From contig NZ_JARWOP010000279.1 in assembly GCF_029868745.1 (NCBI RefSeq), forward strand, positions 1 through 41,778: a stretch of 41,778 bases of DNA, read 5' to 3'. Below the pieces are notes generated by a model. The model worked only from the letters and a program-made list of their open reading frames with translations. It did not search any database and was not told the origin of the DNA. This DNA is from Nocardia wallacei (GTDB taxonomy: Bacteria; Actinomycetota; Actinomycetes; Mycobacteriales; Mycobacteriaceae). This document shows positions 16,422 through 25,350 of this stretch, in pieces. The translations under genes and the position numbers were made by a program. Within the stretch, counting starts at the first letter, position 1. The number at the start of each line of letters is the position of its first letter.

Positions 16422-17855
16422 ATGGCTGCTTCGACGCTCGCTCCCCCGGTCCGGATGGCCCGCGCCGCGGTCTTCGTGGTGTTCGGGCTCAACGGGTTTC
16501 TGGCCGCCATGTGGGTGGTGCACATCCCGGCGATCACCGAGCGCACCCACGTGTCGAACGCGACGCTGGGCATGCTGATCCTGCTCATGGCGGGCAGCGG
16601 CATCGTCGGTATGCAGGCCGCCGGCCCGCTGGCCGACCGCTTCGGCAGTCGTGTGCTGGTGGCCGCGGCGGCGTGCTGGCTGTCGGTGGCGGTGCTCGGC
16701 CCGGGGCTGGCGACGAACCCGTGGTCGCTGGCCGTGGCGCTGGCGGCCTTCGGCTTCGGCAACGGCGCGCTGGACGTGTCGATGAATACCCAAGCCGTCC
16801 AGGTCGAACGCGAATACCCGCGGCCGATCATGTCGGCCTTCCACGCGCTGTTCTCCTGCGGCGGCCTGGCCGGTTCGCTGGTCGGCGCCGCGGCCCTGCA
16901 CCGCGACTGGGATCCGCGCGCGACGCTGACCCTCGCGGGAGCGATCGGACTCGCCCTGACAGCAGGGTGCACGAAAAGACTGCTCCCCCACACCGGACCC
17001 CCACCGCACGCAACCGCACCGGCCGATTCCCCACCAGCAAGCACACCGGCCACAACCACACAGAGCGACACTCCACCCGCAAGCACACCGGCCAACACCT
17101 CCTCCGCAAGCACATCGGCCACAAGCACACCGGGCGACACTCCACCCGCAAGCGCACCGGCCAACACCTCCTCCGCAAGCACGCCGGTCACAAGCGCACC
17201 GAGCGGCACCCCACCCGCGAGCGCACCGGCCGATATCCCACGCGGGAGCGCGCTGCCGGTCAGTCCATCGGACGACTCCCCCGCGCCGCGCCGATTCCGC
17301 GCGTCCCGCAAGGTATTCGCGCTCGCCGCCGTCGCGTTCGCGCTGCTGATGACCGAGGGGGTGGCCAACGACTGGAGTGCGTTGCAGTTGCGCGAGCATC
17401 TCGGGGCGGACGAGGCGACCGCGGCGCTGGCGTTCGGCGCGTTCTCCACGACGATGACCGTCGGACGGTTCGGCGCGGATCGGGTCAGCGGGCGCTACGG
17501 ACCGGTCGCGGTGGTCCGCTGGGGGGCGCTGCTGGCCGCCGCCGGACTGGTGCTGATCATCGCCTCGATGTGGGTGCCGCTGACCTTGTGCGGCTGGGCG
17601 CTGCTGGGTATCGGGCTCGCCGGCGGTGTACCCCAGATCTTCAGCGCCGCAGGCAATCTGGGTACAACGACGGCCGCGACCGACATGTCGCGGGTGTTCA
17701 GCCTCGGATATCTCGGCTTCCTCGCGGGGCCGTCGGTCATCGGCTGGCTGTCCGAGCCCACCTCGCTGACCACCGCCCTGATCTTTCCGCTCGTACTGGT
17801 GGTGCTGTGCGCGTGCTTCGCGTCAATAGTTGACCCCGAGGACAAAAACTCGTAG
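16422..17855 (+). CDS. MFS transporter with a repeat-expanded central loop
   Basis: 477-aa membrane transporter. The first half (residues ~10-185) holds six membrane segments with the MFS motif GPLADRFGSR between helices 2 and 3. The second half (from about 295) holds six more, beginning ALAAVAFALLMTEGVANDWSALQ. This resembles sugar or drug-type MFS proteins near FucP/YbjJ. Between them the cytoplasmic loop is expanded to about 100 residues of Pro, Ser, Thr and Ala, encoded by a 69-bp tandem repeat. The frame stays open through the repeat, so the gene looks functional. The last codons contain a TetR-type operator and the promoter of the next gene. Substrate unknown; the divergent AraC protein is the likely regulator. 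Confidence 0.87.
   Translation: MAASTLAPPVRMARAAVFVVFGLNGFLAAMWVVHIPAITERTHVSNATLGMLILLMAGSGIVGMQAAGPLADRFGSRVLVAAAACWLSVAVLGPGLATNPWSLAVALAAFGFGNGALDVSMNTQAVQVEREYPRPIMSAFHALFSCGGLAGSLVGAAALHRDWDPRATLTLAGAIGLALTAGCTKRLLPHTGPPPHATAPADSPPASTPATTTQSDTPPASTPANTSSASTSATSTPGDTPPASAPANTSSASTPVTSAPSGTPPASAPADIPRGSALPVSPSDDSPAPRRFRASRKVFALAAVAFALLMTEGVANDWSALQLREHLGADEATAALAFGAFSTTMTVGRFGADRVSGRYGPVAVVRWGALLAAAGLVLIIASMWVPLTLCGWALLGIGLAGGVPQIFSAAGNLGTTTAATDMSRVFSLGYLGFLAGPSVIGWLSEPTSLTTALIFPLVLVVLCACFASIVDPEDKNS
17067..17260 (+). repeat. 69-bp tandem repeat (minisatellite) inside the MFS gene
   Basis: Copies start at 17067, 17136 and 17205, exactly 69 bp apart. The third is partial and more diverged, and a degenerate partial copy seems to precede 17067. 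Each unit encodes 23 residues of the type DTPPAS(T/A)PANTSSAS... The period is a multiple of three, so copy changes keep the frame. Confidence 0.9.
17829..17850 (-). promoter_or_regulatory. TetR-type operator, copy 1 (upstream of tetR)
   Basis: On the minus strand this 22-bp site begins AGTTTTTG and ends GTCAAC. It matches 15 of 22 positions of the site at 18479-18500, which begins AGTTTTTG and ends TTCAAG. Both have a TTG(A/T)-N8-TCAA core. It covers the -35 region of the tetR promoter. Confidence 0.6.
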
Positions 17856-17865
17856 GGTCGGTCAC
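17830..17865 (+). promoter_or_regulatory. Promoter of tetR, leaderless
   Basis: TTGACC (17830-17835), a 17-bp spacer, TAGGGT (17853-17858), then seven bases to the ATG at 17866. The TAG of the -10 box is also the stop codon of the MFS gene. There is no ribosome-binding site. Confidence 0.65.
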
Positions 17866-18441
17866 ATGGCCAGACCGCGCAATTTCGAACCGGAGACGGT
17901 GATCGATCTGGCGATGGAGACGTTCTGGACCCACGGCTACGCCAACACCTCCCCGGCGCAGCTCGCCGAGTGCACGGGCATCGGAAAAGGCAGCCTGTAC
18001 AACACTTTCGGCAGCAAACGGGAACTGTTCGCCCGCGTCCTCGAGCGCTACGACCGGATGGGCTCCGAGCTGGCGGCCGAGTTCATGTCCCGGCCCGGCG
18101 GCACGCACGAATGCCTGCGCGCGTTCCTGCGCTTCCTCGTCGACACCGACACGTCCCAGCCCGTCCGGCGCGGCTGCCTGGCGGTGAACACGGCCACCGA
18201 GTTCGCCGCCCAGGACCCGGAGATCACCGCGGCCGTCCGGGCGATGCAGGAACACACCACGGCCGCCTTGGCCGCCCGCATCGACCAGGGCCGCCGCGAC
18301 GGCGATGTGCCGCGCGACACCGACCCCCGGGCGGCCGCGGAATTCCTCATGAACACCATCGTCGGCCTGCGAGTACTGGCCAAGACCAACGACATTCGCA
18401 CCCTGCACCGGATCATCGAGACCGCACTGACCACGATCTGA
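17866..18441 (+). CDS. TetR/AcrR-family regulator
   Basis: 191-aa repressor. The N-terminal helix-turn-helix spans about 27-55 (SPAQLAECTGIGKGSLYNTF). The C-terminal ligand domain has the segment RRGCLAVNTATEFA that is typical of the TetR subgroup next to short-chain dehydrogenases. The gene starts 10 bp after the MFS stop and is followed 72 bp later by an SDR gene. Two similar operator-like sites, one over its own promoter and one just before the SDR, suggest it represses both. Its ligand is unknown. Confidence 0.9.
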   Translation: MARPRNFEPETVIDLAMETFWTHGYANTSPAQLAECTGIGKGSLYNTFGSKRELFARVLERYDRMGSELAAEFMSRPGGTHECLRAFLRFLVDTDTSQPVRRGCLAVNTATEFAAQDPEITAAVRAMQEHTTAALAARIDQGRRDGDVPRDTDPRAAAEFLMNTIVGLRVLAKTNDIRTLHRIIETALTTI

Positions 18442-18478
18442 CACCCCCGCCGCGCCACGCGGCCCTTCTTCCTGTCCT

Positions 18479-18500
18479 AGTTTTTGACCCGTAGTTCAAG
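18479..18500 (+). promoter_or_regulatory. TetR-type operator, copy 2 (upstream of the SDR gene)
   Basis: AGTTTTTG at the left and TTCAAG at the right enclose a TTGA-N8-TCAA dyad; with flanking bases the arms GTTTTTGA and TCAAGAAA match in 6 of 8 positions. It lies 13 bp before the SDR start and repeats the site in front of tetR. Confidence 0.6.
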
Positions 18501-18513
18501 AAAGGACCATCTC

Positions 18514-19302
18514 ATGGAACTCGACCTGACCGGCAAGACCGCCGTCGTCACCGGCGCCGGCCGCGGCATCGGACTGGCCGTCGCCGAAGCGCTGACCGCG
18601 GAGGGCGTGCGCGTGGTGGGCGCCGCGCGCACCATTACACCGGAACTCGAAAAGGCCAGTGTCGCAGCCGTTTCGGCGGATCTCGGGACGGCCGACGGCG
18701 CGACCGCGTTGATCGACGCCGCCCTGACCGAGCTGGGCGGCATCGACATTCTGGTCAACAATGTCGGCGGCGGTGACGCGGATCGTTTGGGGCTCGGCGG
18801 ATTTCTCGACGTCTCCGACGAGCAGTGGCGAATCCTGTTCGACCTCAACCTGTTCAGCGCGGTCTGGGCCACCCGGGCGGCGCTGCCGAGCCTGCTGGAG
18901 CGTCGGGGCGCGATCGTCAACGTGTCCTCGATCAACGCCCATCTCCCGGCGGCCGGTCCGGTCGGCTACAGCGAGGCGAAGGCCGCGCTCTCCAATCTCG
19001 GCAAGCGGCTCAGCGAGGAGTTCGGGCCGCGCGGCGTACGGGTCAACACCGTGTCCCCCGGCGTGGTGGGCACCCCGCTGTGGCGGGATCCGAGCGGTTT
19101 CGGCGCCAAACTCGCCGAGTCGCAGGGTATTTCGCACGAGCAGCTGCTGGCGAGCATCGGCGAGCAGTTCGGCATCGCTTCCGGCCGGATCTCCGAGCCC
19201 GAGGAGGTCGCGGCGCTGATCGCGTTCCTGGTGTCGCCCCGGGCCGCCAATATCGTCGGCGCCGACTACGTCATCGACGGCGGCACAGTGAAGACCGCGT
19301 GA
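18514..19302 (+). CDS. Short-chain dehydrogenase/reductase
   Basis: 262-aa classical SDR oxidoreductase. The cofactor motif TGAGRGIG is at 13-20, the NNVG segment near 82-85, and the catalytic triad is Ser138 or Ser139, Tyr152 and Lys156 (YSEAK). A C-terminal GADYVIDGG closes the fold. The ATG at 18514 has AAAGGA eight bases upstream. The gene is probably controlled by the TetR protein before it through the 18479-18500 site. NAD(H) or NADP(H) preference and substrate are not evident. Confidence 0.9.
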   Translation: MELDLTGKTAVVTGAGRGIGLAVAEALTAEGVRVVGAARTITPELEKASVAAVSADLGTADGATALIDAALTELGGIDILVNNVGGGDADRLGLGGFLDVSDEQWRILFDLNLFSAVWATRAALPSLLERRGAIVNVSSINAHLPAAGPVGYSEAKAALSNLGKRLSEEFGPRGVRVNTVSPGVVGTPLWRDPSGFGAKLAESQGISHEQLLASIGEQFGIASGRISEPEEVAALIAFLVSPRAANIVGADYVIDGGTVKTA

Positions 19303-19314
19303 GCCGCAACCCGC

Positions 19315-19326
19315 TACAGTGCGGGA
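19315..19326 (+). promoter_or_regulatory. Leaderless promoter of the L12-CTD-like gene
   Basis: TACAGT (19315-19320) stands six bases before the ATG at 19327 with no ribosome-binding site. Confidence 0.5.
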
Positions 19327-19590
19327 ATGTTCGACAATCGCCGTCTCGAGCGCCTCGAGCGCAAACTCGATCTGATCATGCGTCACTTGCAGATCACCGA
19401 CCCCGACGCGCCGCAGCACATCTCCTCGACCGTCGCGCCGGGCGAAGGAATCCGGAACGCGGAGATCGATGAATTGCTGGCGCAGGGGAAGAAGATCCAG
19501 GCCATCAAGGTCTACCGAGACCTTCATCCCGAACTGGGGCTGAAGGAGGCCAAGGACGCCATCGAGGCGCGCGAGCGGCGATACTTCTGA
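19327..19590 (+). CDS. Small protein with a ribosomal L7/L12 C-terminal-like motif
   Basis: 87-aa protein. Residues 1-25 are a charged helix (RRLERLERKLDLIMRHL), possibly a coiled coil. The last 35 residues resemble the C-terminal domain of ribosomal protein L7/L12: KKIQAIKVYRDLHPELGL followed by KEAKDAIEA. That domain contacts translation factors in L12. Here it stands alone, and the gene is far from any ribosomal operon. Such short proteins are conserved in actinomycetes, and their function is unknown to me. The gene appears to be transcribed on its own leaderless message. Confidence 0.75.
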   Translation: MFDNRRLERLERKLDLIMRHLQITDPDAPQHISSTVAPGEGIRNAEIDELLAQGKKIQAIKVYRDLHPELGLKEAKDAIEARERRYF

Positions 19591-19602
19591 GCCGGGCCCG
19601 CG

Positions 19603-19917
19603 CTACCGGGTCTCGGTCCGGTGGAACGACAACTCGGGCCACGGCGGGCGGCGCAGCACCGCGAGCGTGGCGAGGGTGGCCGACACCAGGCCCGTCAGCA
19701 CCGCGATGAGGGCGATCCGGCCCTCGTCGACGGCGGGCCTCCAGGTCACCTCGCCCGCGTGCACCACGAATACGCCGACGGGACGCAGCCCGGGCCGGAA
19801 CAGGCCAGGCCGGGCCACCGTGATCACCGTGGACCCGTCCGGCGTCTCGTGCGGGACGCCGTAGACCAGCGAAGCGTCGACGGTCACCGGAAGATCGTGC
19901 TTCTCGCGCAGCGTCAT
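19603..19917 (-). CDS. GerW/YtfJ-like membrane-anchored small protein
   Basis: 104-aa protein. Residues 10-64 resemble the sporulation protein GerW/YtfJ family: VYGVPHETPDGSTVITVA, then PVGVFVVHAGEVTWRPAVD. One transmembrane helix follows (about 66-87). The Gly-rich stretch common in that family is missing, so this is a short variant. Family recognition rests on these two segments only. AAAGGG lies upstream of the ATG. It is convergent with the L12-like gene. Nocardiae do not form endospores, so another role must apply. Confidence 0.55.
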   Translation of the reverse strand: MTLREKHDLPVTVDASLVYGVPHETPDGSTVITVARPGLFRPGLRPVGVFVVHAGEVTWRPAVDEGRIALIAVLTGLVSATLATLAVLRRPPWPELSFHRTETR

Positions 19918-20090
19918 TCCCGCCCTTTCGATCAGCGCGGCGAGCCGACCTCGACGCGGTGAGCCATACCCGGCCAGCGTAACGCCGCGCGACTCGGCCC
20001 GACAGCGTCAACTCCAGCAGCGGCAGCCGAATTCGCTGACGGCACAAGCCCGCTGTGCCCGGCGGGACCCGCATCGGCATGATGGTGATC

Positions 20091-20876
20091 ATGACCGATT
20101 ACCCCAACGGGCTGCTGACGGCGGCCGACTATCAGGTGCGGCTGCAGCAGGCGGCCGACTCGATGGTCGCGGCGATACAGGCGGGACCGCTGGACGCGAT
20201 CGTGCCGGCTTGCCCGGGCTGGACCCTTCGCGACCTCGTCGTCCATGTCGGCGAGGTGCATCAGTGGGCGCGCGCCAATATCACCGACCTCGAGCGAGCG
20301 CCCCGGCACACCGCTGTCCCGCCGAGCCCCGACGAGGACCTGTCTGCTTGGTACCGGCGCTGTTTCGACGAACTGGCCGAGGTCCTGGAGTCGACCGATC
20401 CGTCGGCGCCCGCTTGGACCATGCAGCCGTCGAACCGCACGGCCGGGTTCTGGTCGCGCCGGCAGTGCCACGAACTCGCCATGCACGTCGTCGATGCCCG
20501 GCAGGCGCAGAACGCGGTCACGTACTACGAACCCGATCTCGCCGTCGACGGGCTGTCGGAGATCTTCGACGTGTGGGTGTACCGCCGGTCGGCTTGGCGG
20601 GTGCCGCCCGTGGATCTGGCTGCGCCGGTTGAGGTTTCCTGCACCGACCGGGACGCACGCTGGGTGCTGACGCCGACCGGTTCCGCCGAACCACCGGAGT
20701 ACGAGGCGTTCGGGCCGACCCCGCCGGCGACGGCGCCCGCGCCCGCGGCGGTGGTCCGGGCAGAATCGGCACAGCTGCTGCTGATGTTCTGGGGACGCGC
20801 CGATCGGTCGTCGGTCAGCATCGACGGCGACCCGGAACTGGTCCGGCGACTGCTGGATTCACGCATCACGCCCTGA
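20091..20876 (+). CDS. Maleylpyruvate isomerase family / DinB-like mycothiol-dependent protein
   Basis: 261-aa member of the TIGR03083/TIGR03086-type family. The N-terminal four-helix DinB-like domain carries metal-ligand histidines in DLVVHVGEVHQW (H52, H57) and HELAMHVVDA. The C-terminal part (near 170-255) is the small MDMPI C-terminal domain. Family members with known function use mycothiol as a cofactor; most are uncharacterised. ATGs at 20079, 20082 and 20091 are all possible; I chose the last because it gives the usual short N-terminus. A strong hairpin follows the stop. The 19918-20090 spacer shows no other feature I can assign. Confidence 0.8.
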   Translation: MTDYPNGLLTAADYQVRLQQAADSMVAAIQAGPLDAIVPACPGWTLRDLVVHVGEVHQWARANITDLERAPRHTAVPPSPDEDLSAWYRRCFDELAEVLESTDPSAPAWTMQPSNRTAGFWSRRQCHELAMHVVDARQAQNAVTYYEPDLAVDGLSEIFDVWVYRRSAWRVPPVDLAAPVEVSCTDRDARWVLTPTGSAEPPEYEAFGPTPPATAPAPAAVVRAESAQLLLMFWGRADRSSVSIDGDPELVRRLLDSRITP

Positions 20877-20894
20877 TCGGTCCGGAAAAGGCAA

Positions 20895-20925
20895 CGGCCC
20901 GCACCCCTTTCGGTAGTGCGGGCCG
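20895..20925. terminator. Bidirectional terminator between MDMPI-like gene and pntB
   Basis: CGGCCCGCAC (20895-20904) pairs perfectly with GTGCGGGCCG (20916-20925) around an 11-base loop. GC on both outer sides extends it. It lies between two convergent stops. Confidence 0.85.
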
Positions 20926-20942
20926 CTGCATATCCGGAATGC

Positions 20943-22355
<1,413 letters not shown>

Positions 22356-22358
22356 GGG

Positions 22359-22682
22359 TTACTTCCCCGCCTTCGCGTTCGCACCCGCACCGGGCTTCTT
22401 GCCCTTGAACATGCCCAGCATCCGGTCGGTCACGACGAAGCCGCCGATGACGTTGAGGGTTCCGAACACCACGGCCACGAACAGAATGATCTGCGTCGCC
22501 ACCGACGGGTCCTCGACGCGGCCCAGGGTGACCAGCGCACCCAGCACCACGATGCCGTGAATGGCGTTGGTCCCCGACATCAGCGGGGTGTGCAGCGTAT
22601 TCGGGACCTTCGAGATCACGGCGAAGCCGACGAACCCCGACAGCACCAGAATCGCGATATTGGCCAGCAATTCGGTGTACAT
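22359..22682 (-). CDS. pntAb: NAD(P) transhydrogenase subunit alpha part 2 (membrane domain)
   Basis: 107-aa protein with three membrane helices: LLANIAILVLSGFVGFAVI, then the conserved PLMSGTNAIHGIVVLGAL, then a third helix. A Lys/Gly-rich tail follows. It is the membrane domain that in E. coli is fused to PntA and in actinobacteria is separate. Its ATG overlaps the pntAa stop by one base (TGATG), so translation is coupled. Confidence 0.95.
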   Translation of the reverse strand: MYTELLANIAILVLSGFVGFAVISKVPNTLHTPLMSGTNAIHGIVVLGALVTLGRVEDPSVATQIILFVAVVFGTLNVIGGFVVTDRMLGMFKGKKPGAGANAKAGK

Positions 22683-23809
22683 CAGCTCTGCTCCTTCTCC
22701 GCCTCGCGGGTGACGCAGGAATCGGCGAGCACCTGGTCCTCGAAATCGGGCGCCAGCTTGCCGTCGACCACCATCAGCTCCAGCAGGGCGGCGATGTTCT
22801 TCGAGTACAACTCCGAGGCGTGCTCGGGCATGGTCGCGGGCAGATTCAGCGGGGAGGCGATGGTGACTTCGTGCTTGACCACCGTCTCGCCCGGCTCGGT
22901 CAGCTCGCAGTTGCCGCCGGTCTCACCGGCCAGGTCCACGATCACGCTGCCGGGCTTCATGCCCTCCACCGCGGCCGCGGTCACCAGCCGCGGCGCGGGC
23001 CGCCCGGGGACCAGCGCGGTGGTGATCACCACGTCGAAGCCCTTGATGGCGTCCTCGAGGGCCTGCTGCTGCTTCGCCTTCTCCTCGTCGGTGAGTTCGC
23101 GGGCGTACCCGCCCTCACCGGCGGCATCGATGCCCAGATCGAGCCACTGCGCGCCCACCGAGCGGACCTGATCGGCGACCTCGGGCCGCACGTCGTATCC
23201 GGTGGTCCGGGCGCCGAGCCGCTTCGCGGTGGCCAGTGCCTGCAGGCCCGCCACACCCACGCCGAGCACCAGCACCGTCGCGGGTTTCACCGTGCCCGCG
23301 GCCGTGGTCAGCATCGGGAAGAACCGCGTCGACTCCGACGCCGCCAGCAGCACCGCCTTGTAACCCGACACGTTCGCCTGCGAGGACAACGCGTCCATCG
23401 CCTGTGCCCGCGAAATGCGCGGGATCGCCTCCACCGCGAAGGACTGCACTCCCGCGGCCCGCAACGCGCCGATCTTGTTGTCGGCGTTGCGCGGAGCAAG
23501 GAACCCGATCAGCGTCTGTCCCGCGGACAGCTTCGCGATCTCGGCATCGCTCGGCGGCGCGACCTTCGCGATCACTTCCGCCGACCACGGGTCGCCGATG
23601 GTGGCGCCCGCCTCGACATAGGCCTCGTCGGGGATCAGCGCGCCCAGTCCGGCACCGGACTCGACGACGACCCGCACCCCCAGCTTCTGCAGGGCAGGAA
23701 CGATCTTCGGCACCAACGCGACGCGTCGCTCGCCGGCGCCCGATTCGCGCACGACTCCGACAGACGTCCCGCGCGGCGCGTCCGCGTCTGCGCTTTGCGT
23801 TGTCTCCAC
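22682..23809 (-). CDS. pntAa: NAD(P) transhydrogenase subunit alpha part 1 (NAD(H)-binding)
   Basis: 375-aa cytosolic NAD(H)-binding subunit (domain I), homologous to alanine dehydrogenase. Motifs are VGVVRESGAGERRVALVP at the start, the Rossmann GVGVAGLQA (near 182-190) and the segment RPAPRLVTAAAVEGMKPGSV. The start is a GTG at 23809 with AAGGAAG seven bases upstream. First gene of pntAa-pntAb-pntB. A 24-bp near-palindrome about 75 bp upstream may be its operator. Confidence 0.94.
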   Translation of the reverse strand: METTQSADADAPRGTSVGVVRESGAGERRVALVPKIVPALQKLGVRVVVESGAGLGALIPDEAYVEAGATIGDPWSAEVIAKVAPPSDAEIAKLSAGQTLIGFLAPRNADNKIGALRAAGVQSFAVEAIPRISRAQAMDALSSQANVSGYKAVLLAASESTRFFPMLTTAAGTVKPATVLVLGVGVAGLQALATAKRLGARTTGYDVRPEVADQVRSVGAQWLDLGIDAAGEGGYARELTDEEKAKQQQALEDAIKGFDVVITTALVPGRPAPRLVTAAAVEGMKPGSVIVDLAGETGGNCELTEPGETVVKHEVTIASPLNLPATMPEHASELYSKNIAALLELMVVDGKLAPDFEDQVLADSCVTREAEKEQS

Positions 23810-23884
23810 TGGTCAACTTCCTTACTCGTGGTGGCAGCTGGCCCCCGACACCATGGTGGGCCGCTGTGCCCGGTCAAGTTTTCC

Positions 23885-23908
23885 GGAACTTACTTTTCAG
23901 TAGGTTCC
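23885..23908. promoter_or_regulatory. Near-palindromic site upstream of pntAa
   Basis: GGAACTTAC (23885-23893) and GTAGGTTCC (23900-23908) form a dyad with 8 of 9 paired positions and a 6-bp centre; TACT/AGTA pair inside. It is shaped like an operator for a dimeric repressor of the pnt operon. No regulator gene is adjacent. Confidence 0.5.
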
Positions 23909-24065
23909 AGCGAATCCTCGCAACTGTACCCGGCACGCGGTGAGCGTAGCCGAGATCAACGTCACATGGTGAGGGTGCATTCCTCCCTATTGCCGGAATT
24001 AAGGGGTACGCCGCAGGCCGGAGAATCGCCGAGGCCGCGGGCTGTCACCGAGCGGTCGTACGCCG

Positions 24066-24078
24066 TAATGTCGGGCGA
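24066..24078 (+). promoter_or_regulatory. Leaderless promoter of the HIT operon
   Basis: TAATGT (24066-24071) stands seven bases before the GTG at 24079, without a ribosome-binding site. Confidence 0.5.
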
Positions 24079-24528
24079 GTGAGTGGCTGTATCTTCTGCG
24101 GCATCGTCGCGGGCACCGCACCGGCGACCAAGGTCTACGAGGACGAGACCCTGTGCGCGTTCCTCGACATCCGGCCCATCACCCGCGGGCACACGCTGGT
24201 GATCCCCAAGCAGCACGCCACGAACCTGGACGATCTGGAGCATGAACTCGGCGCGCGGATCTTCACCCTCGGGCACCGCCTCGCCAAGGCGCTGCGCCGC
24301 AGCGATCTCGCCGCGGACGGCGCGAATCTGCTGCTGAACGACGGCAAGTCGGCCTTCCAGACGGTGCATCACGTCCACCTGCACGTGGTGCCGCGCCGGC
24401 GGGGCGACCTGTTCACCTTCGCCCGCGGCTTCGTGCTGCGCCGTCCGCACGAACCCGCGGCCACCGCCGCCGCCATCCGCGCCGGACTGGACCGGCTCGA
24501 TACCGAGGAGAGGGAGACTCGCGCATGA
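24079..24528 (+). CDS. HIT family nucleotide hydrolase/transferase
   Basis: 149-aa histidine-triad protein of the Hint branch, which hydrolyses nucleoside phosphoramidates or related adenylates. The triad is H98-V-H100-L-H102 in TVHHVHLHVVPR. C4 and C7 (CIFC) with downstream His residues form the zinc site seen in many members. The C-terminal FARGFVLRRPHEPA extends the core. The GTG start is leaderless in appearance. Its stop overlaps the next start as ATGA (24525-24528), so it is co-translated with the MDMPI-like gene. Confidence 0.9.
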   Translation: MSGCIFCGIVAGTAPATKVYEDETLCAFLDIRPITRGHTLVIPKQHATNLDDLEHELGARIFTLGHRLAKALRRSDLAADGANLLLNDGKSAFQTVHHVHLHVVPRRRGDLFTFARGFVLRRPHEPAATAAAIRAGLDRLDTEERETRA

Positions 24529-25349
24529 GCACGCCGCCACCGAATCACGCCGAACTCACCGCCGCGCTGTCCGAGCAGTGGGACGCGCTGGCCCGGCTGG
24601 TCGCCGAGCTGGACGAAAAGGCTTGGCGCACACCGACAGCGCTACCCGGCTGGACCGTTTTCGACGTCATCGCCCACGTCATCGGCATCGAATCCATGCT
24701 GCTGGGCCTGCCGGCTCCGCGGCTCGACACCGACGTGCGCGGATTCGAGCACGTGCGCAACGAGATCGGCGCGCTCAACGAGGTCGCGATCGAGTCGCGG
24801 CGCGGTCGGTCCGGCGCCGAGTTGCTCGGTGAATTCCGCGAGGTGACCGACCAGCGGCGGAAAGCCTTGGCGGAGACGAGCGCCGACGCCTGGGCCGCAC
24901 TCACCGAATCCCCCGTCGGCACCGTGCCTTACGGGCGATTCATGCGGGTCCGGTTGTTCGACTGCTGGATGCACGAGCAGGATATCGCCGACGCCCTCGG
25001 CGTCACCGTGGACGAGGGCGGGCCGCGCGCGGAGTTCGCCTTCGCCGAGCTGATTCCCACCATCGGCCGCGCGGTGGTGAAAAAGGCGCAGGCGCCGGAC
25101 GGTGCACAGCTCACCATCGCGCTCACCGGTCCCGTGACCCGGCAGCTGCACATCGTCGTGGACGGCCGCGCCGAGCTGGTCGACGCCCTGGACGGTCCCG
25201 CGACCGTGACCATCGAGCTGTCCTCCGGGCTGTTCGCCCGCTTGCGCGGCGGGCGCACCGACGCCGACGCCCACCTCGACGAATTCACCATCGTCGGCGA
25301 CAAGGAACTGGGCGACCGGCTGATCCGCAACCTCGCCTTCACCATCTGA
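24525..25349 (+). CDS. Maleylpyruvate isomerase N-terminal / TIGR03083-type protein
   Basis: 274-aa DinB-like metal-binding protein, second of its kind in the window. The N-terminal helix bundle includes LPGWTVFDVIAHVIGIE with H51 and a later CWMHEQDIADALG, the usual metal ligands. The C-terminal ~90 residues form an SCP-2/MDMPI-C-like domain. Mycothiol use is known for a few relatives only. It is coupled to the HIT gene upstream and lies 1 bp before peptidase E, so the three are an operon. Confidence 0.8.
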   Translation: MSTPPPNHAELTAALSEQWDALARLVAELDEKAWRTPTALPGWTVFDVIAHVIGIESMLLGLPAPRLDTDVRGFEHVRNEIGALNEVAIESRRGRSGAELLGEFREVTDQRRKALAETSADAWAALTESPVGTVPYGRFMRVRLFDCWMHEQDIADALGVTVDEGGPRAEFAFAELIPTIGRAVVKKAQAPDGAQLTIALTGPVTRQLHIVVDGRAELVDALDGPATVTIELSSGLFARLRGGRTDADAHLDEFTIVGDKELGDRLIRNLAFTI

Positions 25350-25350
25350 G

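Noticed and set aside
17067..17260. CRISPR-like array
   Set aside because: The repeats are directly adjacent in-frame coding units without unique spacers, and no cas genes are present.
16828..17399. Cys/Gly-rich repeat protein on the minus strand with repeated RCACG units
   Set aside because: It is the antisense of the 69-bp repeat in the MFS gene; no start signal, and the plus-strand frame has clear membrane segments on both sides.
19603..19917. Evidence of endospore formation from the GerW-like protein
   Set aside because: Similarity covers two short segments only, the Gly-rich part is missing, and no other sporulation gene is present.
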